Assembly: GCF_015223355.1 (NCBI RefSeq)
Contig: NZ_JADFFK010000025.1
Span: forward strand, 1 to 64,000
Direction: 5' to 3'
Length of the DNA stretch: 64,000 bases
From: Salipiger mangrovisoli
Lineage (GTDB): Bacteria; Pseudomonadota; Alphaproteobacteria; Rhodobacterales; Rhodobacteraceae
Positions 7,752-16,077 of this stretch are shown piece after piece (within the stretch, counting starts at the first letter, position 1; each line of letters begins with the position of its first letter). The notes under the pieces were generated by a model. The model was given only the letters and a program-made list of their open reading frames with translations. It was not told where the DNA came from and made no database searches. A program made the position numbers and the translations under genes.

Positions 7752-8720
7752 CTATCCCTTTCGTTGATGTGAGGTTGCGCGGCGGATTGCCGAGACGAGG
7801 TCATCTTCTCTACGGCGGGCGGCGCGTGCCTCCGCGGCGGAGATCTCGCGGAAGCGCAGCGTGCTGCCCAGCGTCGCCTGCGCCAGCAGCGGCAGGTCCG
7901 CGTCGATGACGACCCCCAGCTTCGGATAGCCCCCGACGGTGTTGGCGTCCAGCATCTGGATGACCGGCCGTCCCGAGGGCGGGAGCTGGATCGTTCCGGG
8001 CAGGATGCCGTGCGACAGCAGCTCGCGGCGGATCGTCGGCACCAGCTCCGGCCCGTCGAGGCGATAGCCGATCCGGTTGCTCGCCGGCTCGATCGTCCAG
8101 CCGGTCGCACAGAACAGGGCGCGGGCCTCTTCGTCGTAGTCGGCCCACTCCATGGCGGGCACGAAGCGGACCTCGGTCTCGCCCGAGCCGTCGGCCCAGA
8201 GATCGGGCCAGGCGCGGGGACTGAGCCCGTAGTCCAGCGCCCGCGTGCCCCTGGCCTCCGCCCCGGTGGTCAGGGTGTCCCCGGCCTTCAGCGCGCGGCC
8301 GTCGTGGCCGCCGAAACCGCCCTTGGCATCGGTGGCGCGCGACCCGAGTACCTCGGGCACGTCGAGGCCCCCCGAGACGGCGATGTAACCGCGCATTCCG
8401 GTGCGGCTGTGACCCATCCGCAGGACCTGTCCGGGCAAGAGGGTCCTCGCCCACCAGCGGGGCAGGGGGCGGCCGTCGAGCGTCGCACCGGTATCTGCCC
8501 CAGCAAGCGCGATGGTGACGGGCTCCAGCGTCTCGAAGGAGAAACCACCGAGCGTGATCTCGAGGCCGGCCGCTTCCTCGGCATTGCCGAGCAATGCGTT
8601 GGCCACCCTCAGGGCACGGCGATCCATGGCACCGGAGCGCCCGACACCGATGTTCGCAAGGCCGCTCCGCCCAAGGTCCTGAACCGTCGCTCCGAGGCCG
8701 GGAGTGAGAATGCGGATCAT
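7752..8720 (-). CDS. pxpC: 5-oxoprolinase subunit C / biotin-dependent carboxyltransferase family
   Basis: A 322-residue protein of the KipA/AHS2 family. The start is typical (IRILTPGLGATVQDLGRSGL, then IGVGRSGAMDRRALRVAN), followed by AGADTGATLDGRPLPRWW and GGLDVPEVLGSRATD. In urea carboxylases the same fold forms half of the carboxyltransferase domain; in the PxpABC enzyme it is a subunit of 5-oxoprolinase. It overlaps pxpB by four bases (ATGA), so the two are translationally coupled and should form the usual B-C complex. The presence of AccC and a true biotin carrier upstream makes the carboxyltransferase reading reasonable here. Confidence 0.85.
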   Translation of the reverse strand: MIRILTPGLGATVQDLGRSGLANIGVGRSGAMDRRALRVANALLGNAEEAAGLEITLGGFSFETLEPVTIALAGADTGATLDGRPLPRWWARTLLPGQVLRMGHSRTGMRGYIAVSGGLDVPEVLGSRATDAKGGFGGHDGRALKAGDTLTTGAEARGTRALDYGLSPRAWPDLWADGSGETEVRFVPAMEWADYDEEARALFCATGWTIEPASNRIGYRLDGPELVPTIRRELLSHGILPGTIQLPPSGRPVIQMLDANTVGGYPKLGVVIDADLPLLAQATLGSTLRFREISAAEARAARRREDDLVSAIRRATSHQRKG

Positions 8721-9364
8721 GCGGAGACCTCCTCGACGCTGAAACGCAACCGGTCGCCGGGCTGCAGCAGCGCGGGCTCGTCGCGGGCATGGTCGAAGAG
8801 GCTGACCCGCGTCGCGCCGATGATGTGCCAGCCCGAGGGCGAGGTGCGGGCGATCACGCCCGCCTGTTCACCGCCGATCACCACGCTGCCTTCCTCGACG
8901 CGTTGCCGCGGCGAGGATCTGCGCGGCGTCGCGAGCCGTGGGTCGAGCCCGCCCAGATAGGGAAATCCGGGCTGCGAGCCGAGGGCGAAGACGGTGTAGG
9001 TGGGGGCGCTGTGCAGGGCAACGACTTCGTCGATGCGAAGATCATGGGAGGCGGCGAGGTCCGCGAGGTCCTCGCCGCCGTAGTGCACGGGGATCTCGAG
9101 GAGCCGGCCCTGTCCCCCGGCGGGCCGCGTCTCGTTCCAGAGATCCTGAAGGCGCGCCGCGGTTTCCGCCACCTCGGCCTGCGGATCGAAACGCAGAAGC
9201 AGCGAATGCACGCCAAGCACGGTTTCGGCCACGCCGGGAAGATCGCGGCAGCTGCGGTCCAGCGCCCAGTACAGGCGCTGGACGTCGAGCGACATCGGCC
9301 CGGCGCTCTGGATCAGCAGGGCGCTCTCGCCCATCTCGGAGACATGCGCTGCGGGGGTCGTCAT
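8717..9364 (-). CDS. pxpB: 5-oxoprolinase subunit B (KipI/AHS1 family)
   Basis: A 215-residue KipI-type protein, partner of PxpC. The family features are a short N-terminal domain (SEMGESALLIQSAG) and a C-terminal cyclophilin-like barrel with the signature FALGSQPGFPYLGGLDPRL, PRRSSPRQRVEEGSVVIGGE and AGVIARTSPSGWHIIG. The start at 9364 leaves one base after the stop of the biotin carboxylase gene and fits family length; the longer open frame upstream lies in the accC coding region. It is encoded in the order accC-pxpB-pxpC, the same domain order (biotin carboxylase, then carboxyltransferase halves) as in fused urea carboxylases. Confidence 0.87.
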   Translation of the reverse strand: MTTPAAHVSEMGESALLIQSAGPMSLDVQRLYWALDRSCRDLPGVAETVLGVHSLLLRFDPQAEVAETAARLQDLWNETRPAGGQGRLLEIPVHYGGEDLADLAASHDLRIDEVVALHSAPTYTVFALGSQPGFPYLGGLDPRLATPRRSSPRQRVEEGSVVIGGEQAGVIARTSPSGWHIIGATRVSLFDHARDEPALLQPGDRLRFSVEEVSA

Positions 9365-9365
9365 G

Positions 9366-10712
9366 TCAGGCATCCGGGGCATCGAGGTGTTCGATGAAGT
9401 GGATCGTCTGCGGGCCTTCCCGGAATGCGGGATGGCGCAACAGGCGGCGGTGCAGGGGCGCATTGCTCTGGATACCGTCGATGCGCAGCGCCGCGAGGGC
9501 ATCCATCATCCGGTCGATCGCCTCTGTCCGGTCGCGGCCCGAGGTGACGAGCTTGGCCACCATGCCGTCGTAATAGGGCGGCACCTCGGCTCCGGGCTCG
9601 AGATGGGTTTCGACGCGGATGCCGTTTCCGGCCGGAGGAATGAAGTCGCGGACCCGGCCCGGCGTCGGTGCGAAGGTCTCGGGATCCTCGGCGTTGATCC
9701 GGCACTCCACGGCGTGCCCGTGCAAGGCGATGTCTTCCTGGCGGAGGGTCAGCGTTTCCCCCGCCGCGATGCGCAGCTGCCATTGCACGATGTCGATCCC
9801 GGTGATCGCCTCGGTCACGCAATGCTCGACCTGCAGGCGGGTGTTCATCTCGATGAAGAACATCTCGCCATCCTGGTAAAGGAATTCGAAAGTTCCGGCT
9901 CCGGCATAGCCGAGATCGCGGCAGGCGCGCAGGCAGGCTTCGGCGGTGGCGTCGATCAGGGCGCGGGAGACGCCCATGGCCGGAGCTTCCTCGATGACCT
10001 TCTGGTGGCGGCGCTGCATCGAGCAGTCGCGTTCCCCCAGGTGCACGGCGTTGCCATGGGTGTCCGCGAGGATCTGGATCTCGACGTGGCGCGGCCGGTC
10101 GAGGAAGCGCTCCATGAACAGCGTGCCGTCGCCGAAGGCGCTGCGGGCTTCGGCGCGCGTCGTCTTCAGCGCTGCCGCAAGATCGTCCGGCTGGCGCACC
10201 ACGCGCATGCCGCGCCCACCGCCGCCGTGAGCGGCCTTGACCATGACCGGATAGCCGATCCCCGCCGCCACCCTGCGGCAGGCGTCGAGATCGTCCGGCA
10301 GCGGATCGTTGGTGCCGGGCACGCAGGGCACACCCGCCGCGGTCATCACGTTGCGGGCGGCGATCTTGTCGCCCATCTTCGCGATGCACTCCGCGTGCGG
10401 ACCGACGAAGAGCAGCCCGGAATCCACGCTGAGCGCCGCGAACTCGGGGTTCTCCGACAGCAGGCCGTAGCCGGGATGGACCGCGTCGCAGTCGCTTGCC
10501 AGGGCGGCGGCGATGATCCGCGGCATGTTCAGGTAGCTGTCCGCGGTGGCGGCCGGACCGACGCAGACCGCGAGGTCGGCGGCGCGCACGAAGGAGGCCC
10601 CGGCATCGGCGGTGCTGTGGATCTGCACGGTCTCGATCCCGAGCGCGCGCGCGGCGCGCTGGATGCGCAGGGCGATCTCGCCACGGTTGGCGATGAGAAG
10701 GCGCTTGATCAT
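9366..10712 (-). CDS. accC: biotin carboxylase (AccC-like) of the pxp operon
   Basis: A 448-residue biotin carboxylase, which uses ATP and bicarbonate to carboxylate biotin on a carrier protein. It has the N-terminal dinucleotide-like domain (IKRLLIANRGEIALRIQRAA), the ATP-grasp glycine loop (KAAHGGGGRGMRVV), the carboxylase signature (ERDCSMQRRHQKVIEE) and the catalytic stretch EMNTRLQVEHCVTE. Length matches AccC. It overlaps the biotin-carrier gene at 10709 by four bases and is followed one base later by pxpB, so it is a dedicated copy for this operon rather than the housekeeping fatty-acid enzyme. Its carboxyl acceptor is not shown by the sequence. Confidence 0.9.
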   Translation of the reverse strand: MIKRLLIANRGEIALRIQRAARALGIETVQIHSTADAGASFVRAADLAVCVGPAATADSYLNMPRIIAAALASDCDAVHPGYGLLSENPEFAALSVDSGLLFVGPHAECIAKMGDKIAARNVMTAAGVPCVPGTNDPLPDDLDACRRVAAGIGYPVMVKAAHGGGGRGMRVVRQPDDLAAALKTTRAEARSAFGDGTLFMERFLDRPRHVEIQILADTHGNAVHLGERDCSMQRRHQKVIEEAPAMGVSRALIDATAEACLRACRDLGYAGAGTFEFLYQDGEMFFIEMNTRLQVEHCVTEAITGIDIVQWQLRIAAGETLTLRQEDIALHGHAVECRINAEDPETFAPTPGRVRDFIPPAGNGIRVETHLEPGAEVPPYYDGMVAKLVTSGRDRTEAIDRMMDALAALRIDGIQSNAPLHRRLLRHPAFREGPQTIHFIEHLDAPDA

Positions 10713-11173
10713 GCTTCGGCCTCCCGGATCAGGAACAGCGGTTGCCCGGCGGCCACCATGTCTCCGGCGGCGACGAGCACCTCCGCGATCATGCCGCCGC
10801 GCTCGCTGTCAATGTTGGTCATCATCTTCATCGCCTCGATCACCGCGACCGTGGTCCCTGCGCTGATCTTTTCGCCGGCGGCGACGAGGGCGGGCTCGCC
10901 CGGCGCCGCGGTCAGATGCACGATCCCGGCCACCGGGGCGACGATGGCGTGGGTCGCGGTGTCTGGTGTCGCCTGCACGGCGGCGGGCGGCTCGGCATCT
11001 TCGGTCCGAAGAGGCGCGCCCGCCGGGGTCGAGACGACCGGACCCGGCGCGAAGCTTACGTCGAGGCTCCAGTCGCCGCGATGGATCCGGAGGGCATCGA
11101 GCCGGTAGGCCCTGCCGAGGCGAAGCAGGTCCTCGTATTCGGACAGGGTCAGGGGAACATTCCGGTACGCCAT
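10709..11173 (-). CDS. accB: biotin carboxyl carrier protein (AccB-like)
   Basis: A 154-residue carrier. A poorly conserved N-terminal segment and an Ala/Pro-rich linker (about residues 42-75) lead into a biotinyl domain with an intact EAMKMM motif (lysine about residue 116). The fold is completed by a C-terminal GDMVAAGQPLFLI strand pair. It should be biotinylated by BirA and shuttle carboxyl groups from the AccC-like protein encoded just downstream. The gene lies one base after the stop of the RraA-like gene and overlaps accC by four bases. It contrasts with the second carrier-like protein in this operon (7354), which lacks the lysine. Confidence 0.88.
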   Translation of the reverse strand: MAYRNVPLTLSEYEDLLRLGRAYRLDALRIHRGDWSLDVSFAPGPVVSTPAGAPLRTEDAEPPAAVQATPDTATHAIVAPVAGIVHLTAAPGEPALVAAGEKISAGTTVAVIEAMKMMTNIDSERGGMIAEVLVAAGDMVAAGQPLFLIREAEA

Positions 11174-11174
11174 C

Positions 11175-11807
11175 TTACTTCGCGTAGGCTCCGGTATAGG
11201 TTCCCGCCTCGATCGAGGCGAGGATGTCGGCCTCCTTGCGGGCCTGGGCCTGCGTCGCGGCCAGTGTCGCGGGGGCTTCGTCGGGCCGGATCGCGACGAT
11301 CCCGTCGGCGTCGCCGAGGACGATGTCGCCGGGGTGGACCAGCATCCCGCCGACCGTCACCGGCACGTTGATCGCGCCCGGCCCGTTCTTGTAGGGGCCG
11401 AGGTGAATGACGCTGCGCGCGAAGACCGGGAAGTCGCCGCCGGCGATCTCGTCGATGTCGCGGATCGCACCGTCGAGCACGAAACCGGCCGCACCGCGCT
11501 TGCGCGCGATGGCCACCATGATGCCGCCGATCAGCGCGCGATCCTCGTAGCCCGCACCGTCGACGACGATGACGTCACCCGGCTGCACCAGATCGAGGGC
11601 GCGGTGGATGTAGGCGTTGTCGCCCGGCGCTGTCTTGACCGTCAGCGCGCGGCCGACCATCGGCGCGGCCCCGTGGAACGGCCGCAGGCCGATCGCGCCG
11701 CGCAGGCGGTCAAGATTGTCGCTGACGTTGGCGACGGCGCATTTGCCGAATTCCGCGATCAGCTCTAGGTCGGCCGGCTCCGCGGCGGCGAAGGATGTCG
11801 GGGTCAT
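11175..11807 (-). CDS. RraA-family aldolase/decarboxylase
   Basis: A 210-residue protein of the RraA / 4-hydroxy-4-methyl-2-oxoglutarate aldolase family. Enzymes of this family are metal-dependent class II aldolases and often also decarboxylate oxaloacetate; others (RraA proper) bind RNase E. The conserved core is visible: GDNAYIHRALDLVQPGDVIVVD, written here in part as DNAYIHRAL and QPGDVIVVD, then GGIMVAIARKRGAAGFVLDG and the catalytic-type AIRD. The C-terminal half (DIVLGDADGIVAIRP) is also typical. The metabolic setting (aminotransferase upstream, overlapping by four bases) favours an enzyme acting on the 2-oxo acid made by that aminotransferase. RNase E inhibition is less likely. Confidence 0.82.
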   Translation of the reverse strand: MTPTSFAAAEPADLELIAEFGKCAVANVSDNLDRLRGAIGLRPFHGAAPMVGRALTVKTAPGDNAYIHRALDLVQPGDVIVVDGAGYEDRALIGGIMVAIARKRGAAGFVLDGAIRDIDEIAGGDFPVFARSVIHLGPYKNGPGAINVPVTVGGMLVHPGDIVLGDADGIVAIRPDEAPATLAATQAQARKEADILASIEAGTYTGAYAK

Positions 11808-13045
11808 GCCTGATCTGCCTTTTCGAGTGTCTGGGGCCCGGGTGTCAGCTGCGCCACCGCCGCGGCGATGGCCGCGACGCCAGCGCGGATGTTTTCGTTG
11901 GACGCGGCGAAGGACAGCCGCAGGAAGCCCGGCGTGCCGTAGGAGGTGCCGTCCATGACCGCGACCGAGGCCTCGTCGAGCAGGTAGTCGACGAGGTCGA
12001 TGTCCGTGGCGATGCGGCGTCCGGCCGGGGTCACCGTGCCGAGCAGGGCGCGAACGTCGGGGAAGACGTAGAAGGCGGCATCAGGCAGCGCGCAGGTGAT
12101 CCCCGGCGCGGCGTTCAGCCCGTCGACGATCAGCTTGCGCCGCTCGCTGTAGGCGGCCAGCATCTCGTCCACCGCGGGATGCTCGGTCTCCAGCGCGACG
12201 GTTGCCGCGGTCTGGGCAAAGGCGCAGGGGCAGCTGGTCGACTGGCTCAGCAGCTTCGTCACCGCCTTGATCACCTCGACCGGACCGGCGGCATAGCCGA
12301 CGCGCCAGCCGGTCATGGCATAGGCCTTCGACATGCCGTTGACGACGACACAGCGGTCCTTCAGCGCGGGGGCGATGGAGGTCGGCGTGATGGTGCGGTT
12401 GCCCTCGTAGAAGATCTTCTCGTAGATCTCGTCGGTCAGCACGGCGACCTGCGGATGCCGCTCCAGCACTTCCGCCAGCGCCAGCCATTCGTCCTTCGTG
12501 TAGACGGCGCCGGTCGGGTTCGACGGCGAGTTGACGATCAGCCAGCGGGTGCGCACGGTGATCGCCGCTTCCAGGATCTCGGGGGTCAGCTTGAAGTTCA
12601 CCTCCGGCCCGCAGGTGGCGATCACCGGCACGCCGCCGTTCAGCGAAACGATGTCCGGGTAGCTCACCCAGTAGGGCGTGGGAACGATCACCTCGTCACC
12701 CTCGGACAGGGTCGCGGCGAGCACCTCGAAGATGAGCTGCTTCGCACCGTTGCCGATCACGATCTCCGAAGGACTGTAGGTCACGCCGTTCTCGACCTCG
12801 AGCTTGCGCGACACGGCCTGGCGCAGCGCGAGCTTGCCCTGTGCCGCGGTGTAATGCGTATCACCGGAGCGCATCGCCTTTTCCGCCGCGGCGATGATGT
12901 GCTCGGGCGTGTCGAAATCGGGTTCTCCGAGGCAGAAGTCGAGAATGGTCCGCCCGGCCGCCTCGAGCTCAAGCACGCGCTGCTTGGCCGCCATGCTGGG
13001 CGAGGGGCGCAACTGCTGCACCTTGGCGGAAATGGGGATCGGCAT
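11804..13045 (-). CDS. PLP-dependent aminotransferase, class I (aspartate aminotransferase-like)
   Basis: A 413-residue class I/II aminotransferase close to the Ib aspartate/glutamate group. Residues 172-179 read NSPSNPTG, DEIYEKI follows near 205, and the Schiff-base lysine is in NGMSKAYAMTGWRVGY (K240). The N-terminal LGEPDFDTPEHI and HYTAAQGKLALRQ are also standard. It would exchange amino groups between an amino acid and a 2-oxo acid. It overlaps the RraA-like gene by four bases. Together with pxpABC, which yields glutamate from 5-oxoproline, it could feed released amino acid into central metabolism. It is 172 bases downstream of the TRAP permease, with a hairpin between. Confidence 0.88.
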   Translation of the reverse strand: MPIPISAKVQQLRPSPSMAAKQRVLELEAAGRTILDFCLGEPDFDTPEHIIAAAEKAMRSGDTHYTAAQGKLALRQAVSRKLEVENGVTYSPSEIVIGNGAKQLIFEVLAATLSEGDEVIVPTPYWVSYPDIVSLNGGVPVIATCGPEVNFKLTPEILEAAITVRTRWLIVNSPSNPTGAVYTKDEWLALAEVLERHPQVAVLTDEIYEKIFYEGNRTITPTSIAPALKDRCVVVNGMSKAYAMTGWRVGYAAGPVEVIKAVTKLLSQSTSCPCAFAQTAATVALETEHPAVDEMLAAYSERRKLIVDGLNAAPGITCALPDAAFYVFPDVRALLGTVTPAGRRIATDIDLVDYLLDEASVAVMDGTSYGTPGFLRLSFAASNENIRAGVAAIAAAVAQLTPGPQTLEKADQA

Positions 13046-13171
13046 TGAGGAACCTCTTTGGTTTCAGTCGGTCGGGGGCTCTCCGAGGCAGTCGGAGGAG
13101 CGACGTTCAGGGGTCGCCGGGTGCAAGGGTCCGGCGGGCTTCGACCCGTGCCTTGGGCAAGGCTGGCCACT

Positions 13172-13191
13172 CCCGTGCCCGAGGGCACGGG
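13172..13191 (-). terminator. intercistronic hairpin between TRAP genes and enzyme genes
   Basis: CCCGTGCCC and GGGCACGGG form a perfect 9-bp dyad separated by two bases, in the 172-base gap between the TRAP large permease and the aminotransferase. There is no T-run. It may reduce read-through or stabilise mRNA ends, which would set transporter and enzyme levels apart. Confidence 0.5.
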
Positions 13192-13217
13192 GGAGCCGGG
13201 ACGGCGTGGAGGGTGGA

Positions 13218-14525
13218 TCAGCCGCCGGTCACAAGATCGGGAACGACCGAGACGATGCCGGGGAAGATCGCGAGCACCAGCACGAAGACGAGCATGATGG
13301 TGAAGAAGGGCAGGGCGGCGCGGACGATCTCTCCGAGCGGCTTGCGGGTCAGCCCCTGCAGCACGAAGAGGTTCATTCCCACGGGCGGCGAGATCTGCGC
13401 GAGTTCCACCATCAGGATCAGGAAGATCCCGAACCACAGGCTGTCGTAGCCGGCGGCGGTGACCAGCGGCAGGACGATCGGGATGGTCATCACGATGATC
13501 GACATGCCCTCGAGGAAGCTGCCGAGGACGATGTAGATGACGATCAGCAGGACGATCAGCATCAGCGGCGACAGGTCGAGCCCGTTGACGAAGTCGGACA
13601 CCGCGCGCGGCATGCCGAGGAAGCCCATGGCCATCGACAGGAAGGAGGCCGAGGCGATGATGAGACCGAGCATCGAGACGGTGCGGGAAGTGCCGATCGC
13701 CGCGTCGCGCAGTGCCCGCAGCGACAGCGATCCCTCGAAGGCCATGATCACGACGGTGGCGAAGACCGCGAAGGCGGCGGCTTCGGTCGGGCTTGCCAGA
13801 CCGCCGTACATCGACCCCAGCACGGCGAGGATCAGCACGAGGAAAGGCAGGAGACGGGGCAGGCCGCCGAAGCGCTGCTTCCACAGCGCCTTGCGGTCGA
13901 TACTGTCGGAGCAGCCGACGATACCGGGGGTCAGTTTCGCCCGCAGAATGACGTAGCCGACGAAGCTGAGCGCGAGCAGGAGGCCGGGCAGTATGCCCGC
14001 GGCAAAGAGCTTCAGCACAGAGGTCTGGGACAGCACGCCGTAGACGATCATGATGATCGACGGCGGGATCAGGAAGCCCAGCGTCCCGGCCCCGGCGAGC
14101 GTGCCGATGACGAGGCGCTCATCGTAGCCGCGCTTCTGCAGCTCGGGAATGGTGATGCGCCCGATGGAGGTGGTGGTCGCGGCAGAAGAGCCCGAGATCA
14201 GCGCGAAGAGGGCGCAGCCGAAGATATTGGTATGCAGCAGCCCTCCCGGCAGGTCACGCAGCCAGGGCTCCAGCGCGCTGAACACGCCGTTGATGAACTT
14301 CGTGCGGAACAGCAGCTCCGCCATCAGGATGAACAGCGGCAGGGCCAGCAGCTCGGGCGAGGAGAGGCCGTTCCACACGGATTGAGCCAGCAGCTTCTCG
14401 ACCGGCATGTTGCGGAAGATTTCGAGGCTGAGGATGCCGATGCCGGACAGGCCCAGCCCGACCCAGACGCCCGAGCCCAGGACGGCGAGAAGAATGACGA
14501 AGGGGACAAGAACAGATGCGGTCAT
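13218..14525 (-). CDS. TRAP transporter large permease subunit (DctM type)
   Basis: A 435-residue membrane protein of the DctM family, the ion-coupled channel subunit of a TRAP transporter. The length, about 12 hydrophobic segments, and family motifs are typical: FILMAELLFRTKFINGVFSA, SGSSAATTTSIGRITIPEL, GTLGFLIPPSIIMIVYGVLS, and near the end PPVGMNLFVLQGLTR. It follows the DctQ gene by 6 bases. With DctP and DctQ upstream it forms a complete importer for a carboxylate-containing substrate, presumably the compound metabolised by the downstream enzymes. Confidence 0.92.
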   Translation of the reverse strand: MTASVLVPFVILLAVLGSGVWVGLGLSGIGILSLEIFRNMPVEKLLAQSVWNGLSSPELLALPLFILMAELLFRTKFINGVFSALEPWLRDLPGGLLHTNIFGCALFALISGSSAATTTSIGRITIPELQKRGYDERLVIGTLAGAGTLGFLIPPSIIMIVYGVLSQTSVLKLFAAGILPGLLLALSFVGYVILRAKLTPGIVGCSDSIDRKALWKQRFGGLPRLLPFLVLILAVLGSMYGGLASPTEAAAFAVFATVVIMAFEGSLSLRALRDAAIGTSRTVSMLGLIIASASFLSMAMGFLGMPRAVSDFVNGLDLSPLMLIVLLIVIYIVLGSFLEGMSIIVMTIPIVLPLVTAAGYDSLWFGIFLILMVELAQISPPVGMNLFVLQGLTRKPLGEIVRAALPFFTIMLVFVLVLAIFPGIVSVVPDLVTGG

Positions 14526-14531
14526 TTCGGG

Positions 14532-15044
14532 TCAATCCATGATCGGGGCGGGGTCGTCCTCGCCGGTCGTGTCGAGCTCGAGCTCCTTGCCGAGAAGCAG
14601 GGCGAGCAGCCGCAGCGCGATCTGCAGCGTCAGCACCCCGCAGCCGAAGACCACGAAGGCGGCCGGGATCATGAGCGGCGTGTCGGTGGTGGTGCCGGTG
14701 GTCCGGCCCGACCAGAGGTAGCCGAGCGCAAGCTGCGTCATGGCGCTGGTGAGGAAGAGGGCGATCGCGAGGCCGATGAGGCCGCTGATCCATTCGAAGG
14801 CCCGCGGGATGAAGCCGCGCAGCAGCGTCACCCGGATGTGGCCGCCGGTACGCAACGTCCACCCGGCGCCGAGAAAGACCGCCGAGATATGGATGAAGAC
14901 GGAGTATTCCCACACGAAATGCAGGCTGATCCCGGCGAACTTGCGCAGGAAGATCTCTGCGACGATCAAGACGACGATGCAGCATATCGCCAGGCCCGAC
15001 AGCAGTGAAAGAGCGTAGGACAGGCGGTCAACGGTCTTGATCAT
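14532..15044 (-). CDS. TRAP transporter small permease subunit (DctQ type)
   Basis: A 170-residue protein with four predicted transmembrane segments, typical of DctQ (AICCIVVLIVAEIFLRKF; WEYSVFIHISAVFLGAGW; a central GHIRVTLL motif; a final AFVVFGCGVLTLQI segment). DctQ holds the binding protein and the DctM channel together. It lies between dctP (70 bases upstream, with a stem-loop in the gap) and dctM (6 bases downstream). The C-terminal tail is short, acidic and soluble. Confidence 0.88.
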   Translation of the reverse strand: MIKTVDRLSYALSLLSGLAICCIVVLIVAEIFLRKFAGISLHFVWEYSVFIHISAVFLGAGWTLRTGGHIRVTLLRGFIPRAFEWISGLIGLAIALFLTSAMTQLALGYLWSGRTTGTTTDTPLMIPAAFVVFGCGVLTLQIALRLLALLLGKELELDTTGEDDPAPIMD

Positions 15045-15070
15045 GATGGGTTTCTCTCGGTTGTCGGAAC

Positions 15071-15095
15071 GTCGCGGGCCGGGATGGCCCGCGAC
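15071..15095 (-). terminator. stem-loop between dctP and dctQ (first TRAP operon)
   Basis: GTCGCGGGCC-GGGAT-GGCCCGCGAC is a perfect 10-bp stem with a 5-base loop, 20 bases after the dctP stop. Such hairpins after binding-protein genes usually protect the dctP mRNA and limit read-through, giving excess binding protein. The second TRAP operon has one in the same place. Confidence 0.65.
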
Positions 15096-15114
15096 AGGGT
15101 CGTCTCAGCAGGGG

Positions 15115-16077
15115 TCAGCGGGCCTTGAAGCCGTCGACGACGGCCGTGGCCTCGCCGCCCAGTTCCTCGAGCACCGCTGCGCGCAGCGGTGCTGCCAGGT
15201 CTGCCAGCTCGGCGCGCAGCTCGTCCGAGATCGGCGCGAGCGTCATGCCGTTCTCGGCAAGGACGTCCATGTTGCGGGCATCCTCGTCTTGGGCAGCCTG
15301 CCAGAATTCGGGCTGGAGCTTGTCGGCAATCTCGGTGATGGCGGTCTGGTCGGCTTCGTCCAGCGCGTTCCAGTTGTCGAGGTTGACCGTCACCGCGTTC
15401 AGGTTCCATGTCTGCCGGGTCGGGTAGCCGTACTCGAGGAATTCCCAGAACGAGCCGTCGACCGCGGAGGGCGAGGAGGTCGCAACCGAGTCGATGGCGC
15501 CCGCCGCCAGCGAGGGGATCACCTCGCCCCAGGGCAGCTGTACCGGGGTCATGCCGGCAGAGGCGAAGACGTCGGTCGAGGAGCGGTCATAGGAGCGGAT
15601 CTTGATCCCCGCGAGCGAGGCCAGATCGGTGACCTCGGTCTTGGTCCAGATCTGCTGCTGCGGCCAAGGCATCGTGTAGAGCAATTTCTGGTTGTTGGCT
15701 TCCATGATCGCTTCGAGCTTTTCGCGGAAGAAGTCCTCGAATTCCGCGAGTTCCTCGAAGGAGGAGATGAAGTAGGGAAGCGAGGTCAGGCCAAGCAGCG
15801 GCTCGTCTCCGACCTGCTGGTTCAGCAGCATGTCACCGATCGGCACGAGACCGTCGCGGACCGCACCCAACATCTCCGGGCCCTTGAACCCCAGGGCACC
15901 GCCGGGATGCAATGTGATCTCGACCCGTCCCTCGGTCGCATCCTTCACGTCGCCGGCGAAGGTTCCGGCGGCCACCGAGATGTAGTTCTCGGCCGGCCAT
16001 GCAAGCGGCAGATCCCAGTTTTCGGCTGCCGCGGGGCCGGCTGCCAGCGTCGCGAGCATGATAGTACGGTACAGCAT
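15115..16077 (-). CDS. TRAP transporter substrate-binding protein (DctP type)
   Basis: A 320-residue periplasmic binding protein. The N-terminus is a Sec signal peptide (MLYRTIMLATLAAGPAAA, cut before ENWD). The mature part has DctP features: FAGDVKDATEGRVEITLHPG near residue 40-60, the conserved Arg region IRSYDRSSTDVFASAG, and GAIDSVATSSPSAVDGSFWE. The start at 16077 is preceded by AGGGA and is the only one giving a signal peptide; the frame stays open upstream without sense. It is the first gene of the operon, so the promoter should lie in 16078-16200. Confidence 0.9.
   Translation of the reverse strand: MLYRTIMLATLAAGPAAAENWDLPLAWPAENYISVAAGTFAGDVKDATEGRVEITLHPGGALGFKGPEMLGAVRDGLVPIGDMLLNQQVGDEPLLGLTSLPYFISSFEELAEFEDFFREKLEAIMEANNQKLLYTMPWPQQQIWTKTEVTDLASLAGIKIRSYDRSSTDVFASAGMTPVQLPWGEVIPSLAAGAIDSVATSSPSAVDGSFWEFLEYGYPTRQTWNLNAVTVNLDNWNALDEADQTAITEIADKLQPEFWQAAQDEDARNMDVLAENGMTLAPISDELRAELADLAAPLRAAVLEELGGEATAVVDGFKAR

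Noticed and set aside
9363-11108. A 581-codon plus-strand frame opposite accC and accB
   Set aside because: Antisense to two clear biotin genes; the translation has no recognisable domain.
12894-15008. A 704-codon open frame on the plus strand opposite the TRAP and aminotransferase genes
   Set aside because: Its translation is Gln/Glu/Asp/His-rich without any fold pattern, and it mirrors well-supported TRAP genes on the other strand. It is a GC-driven antisense frame.
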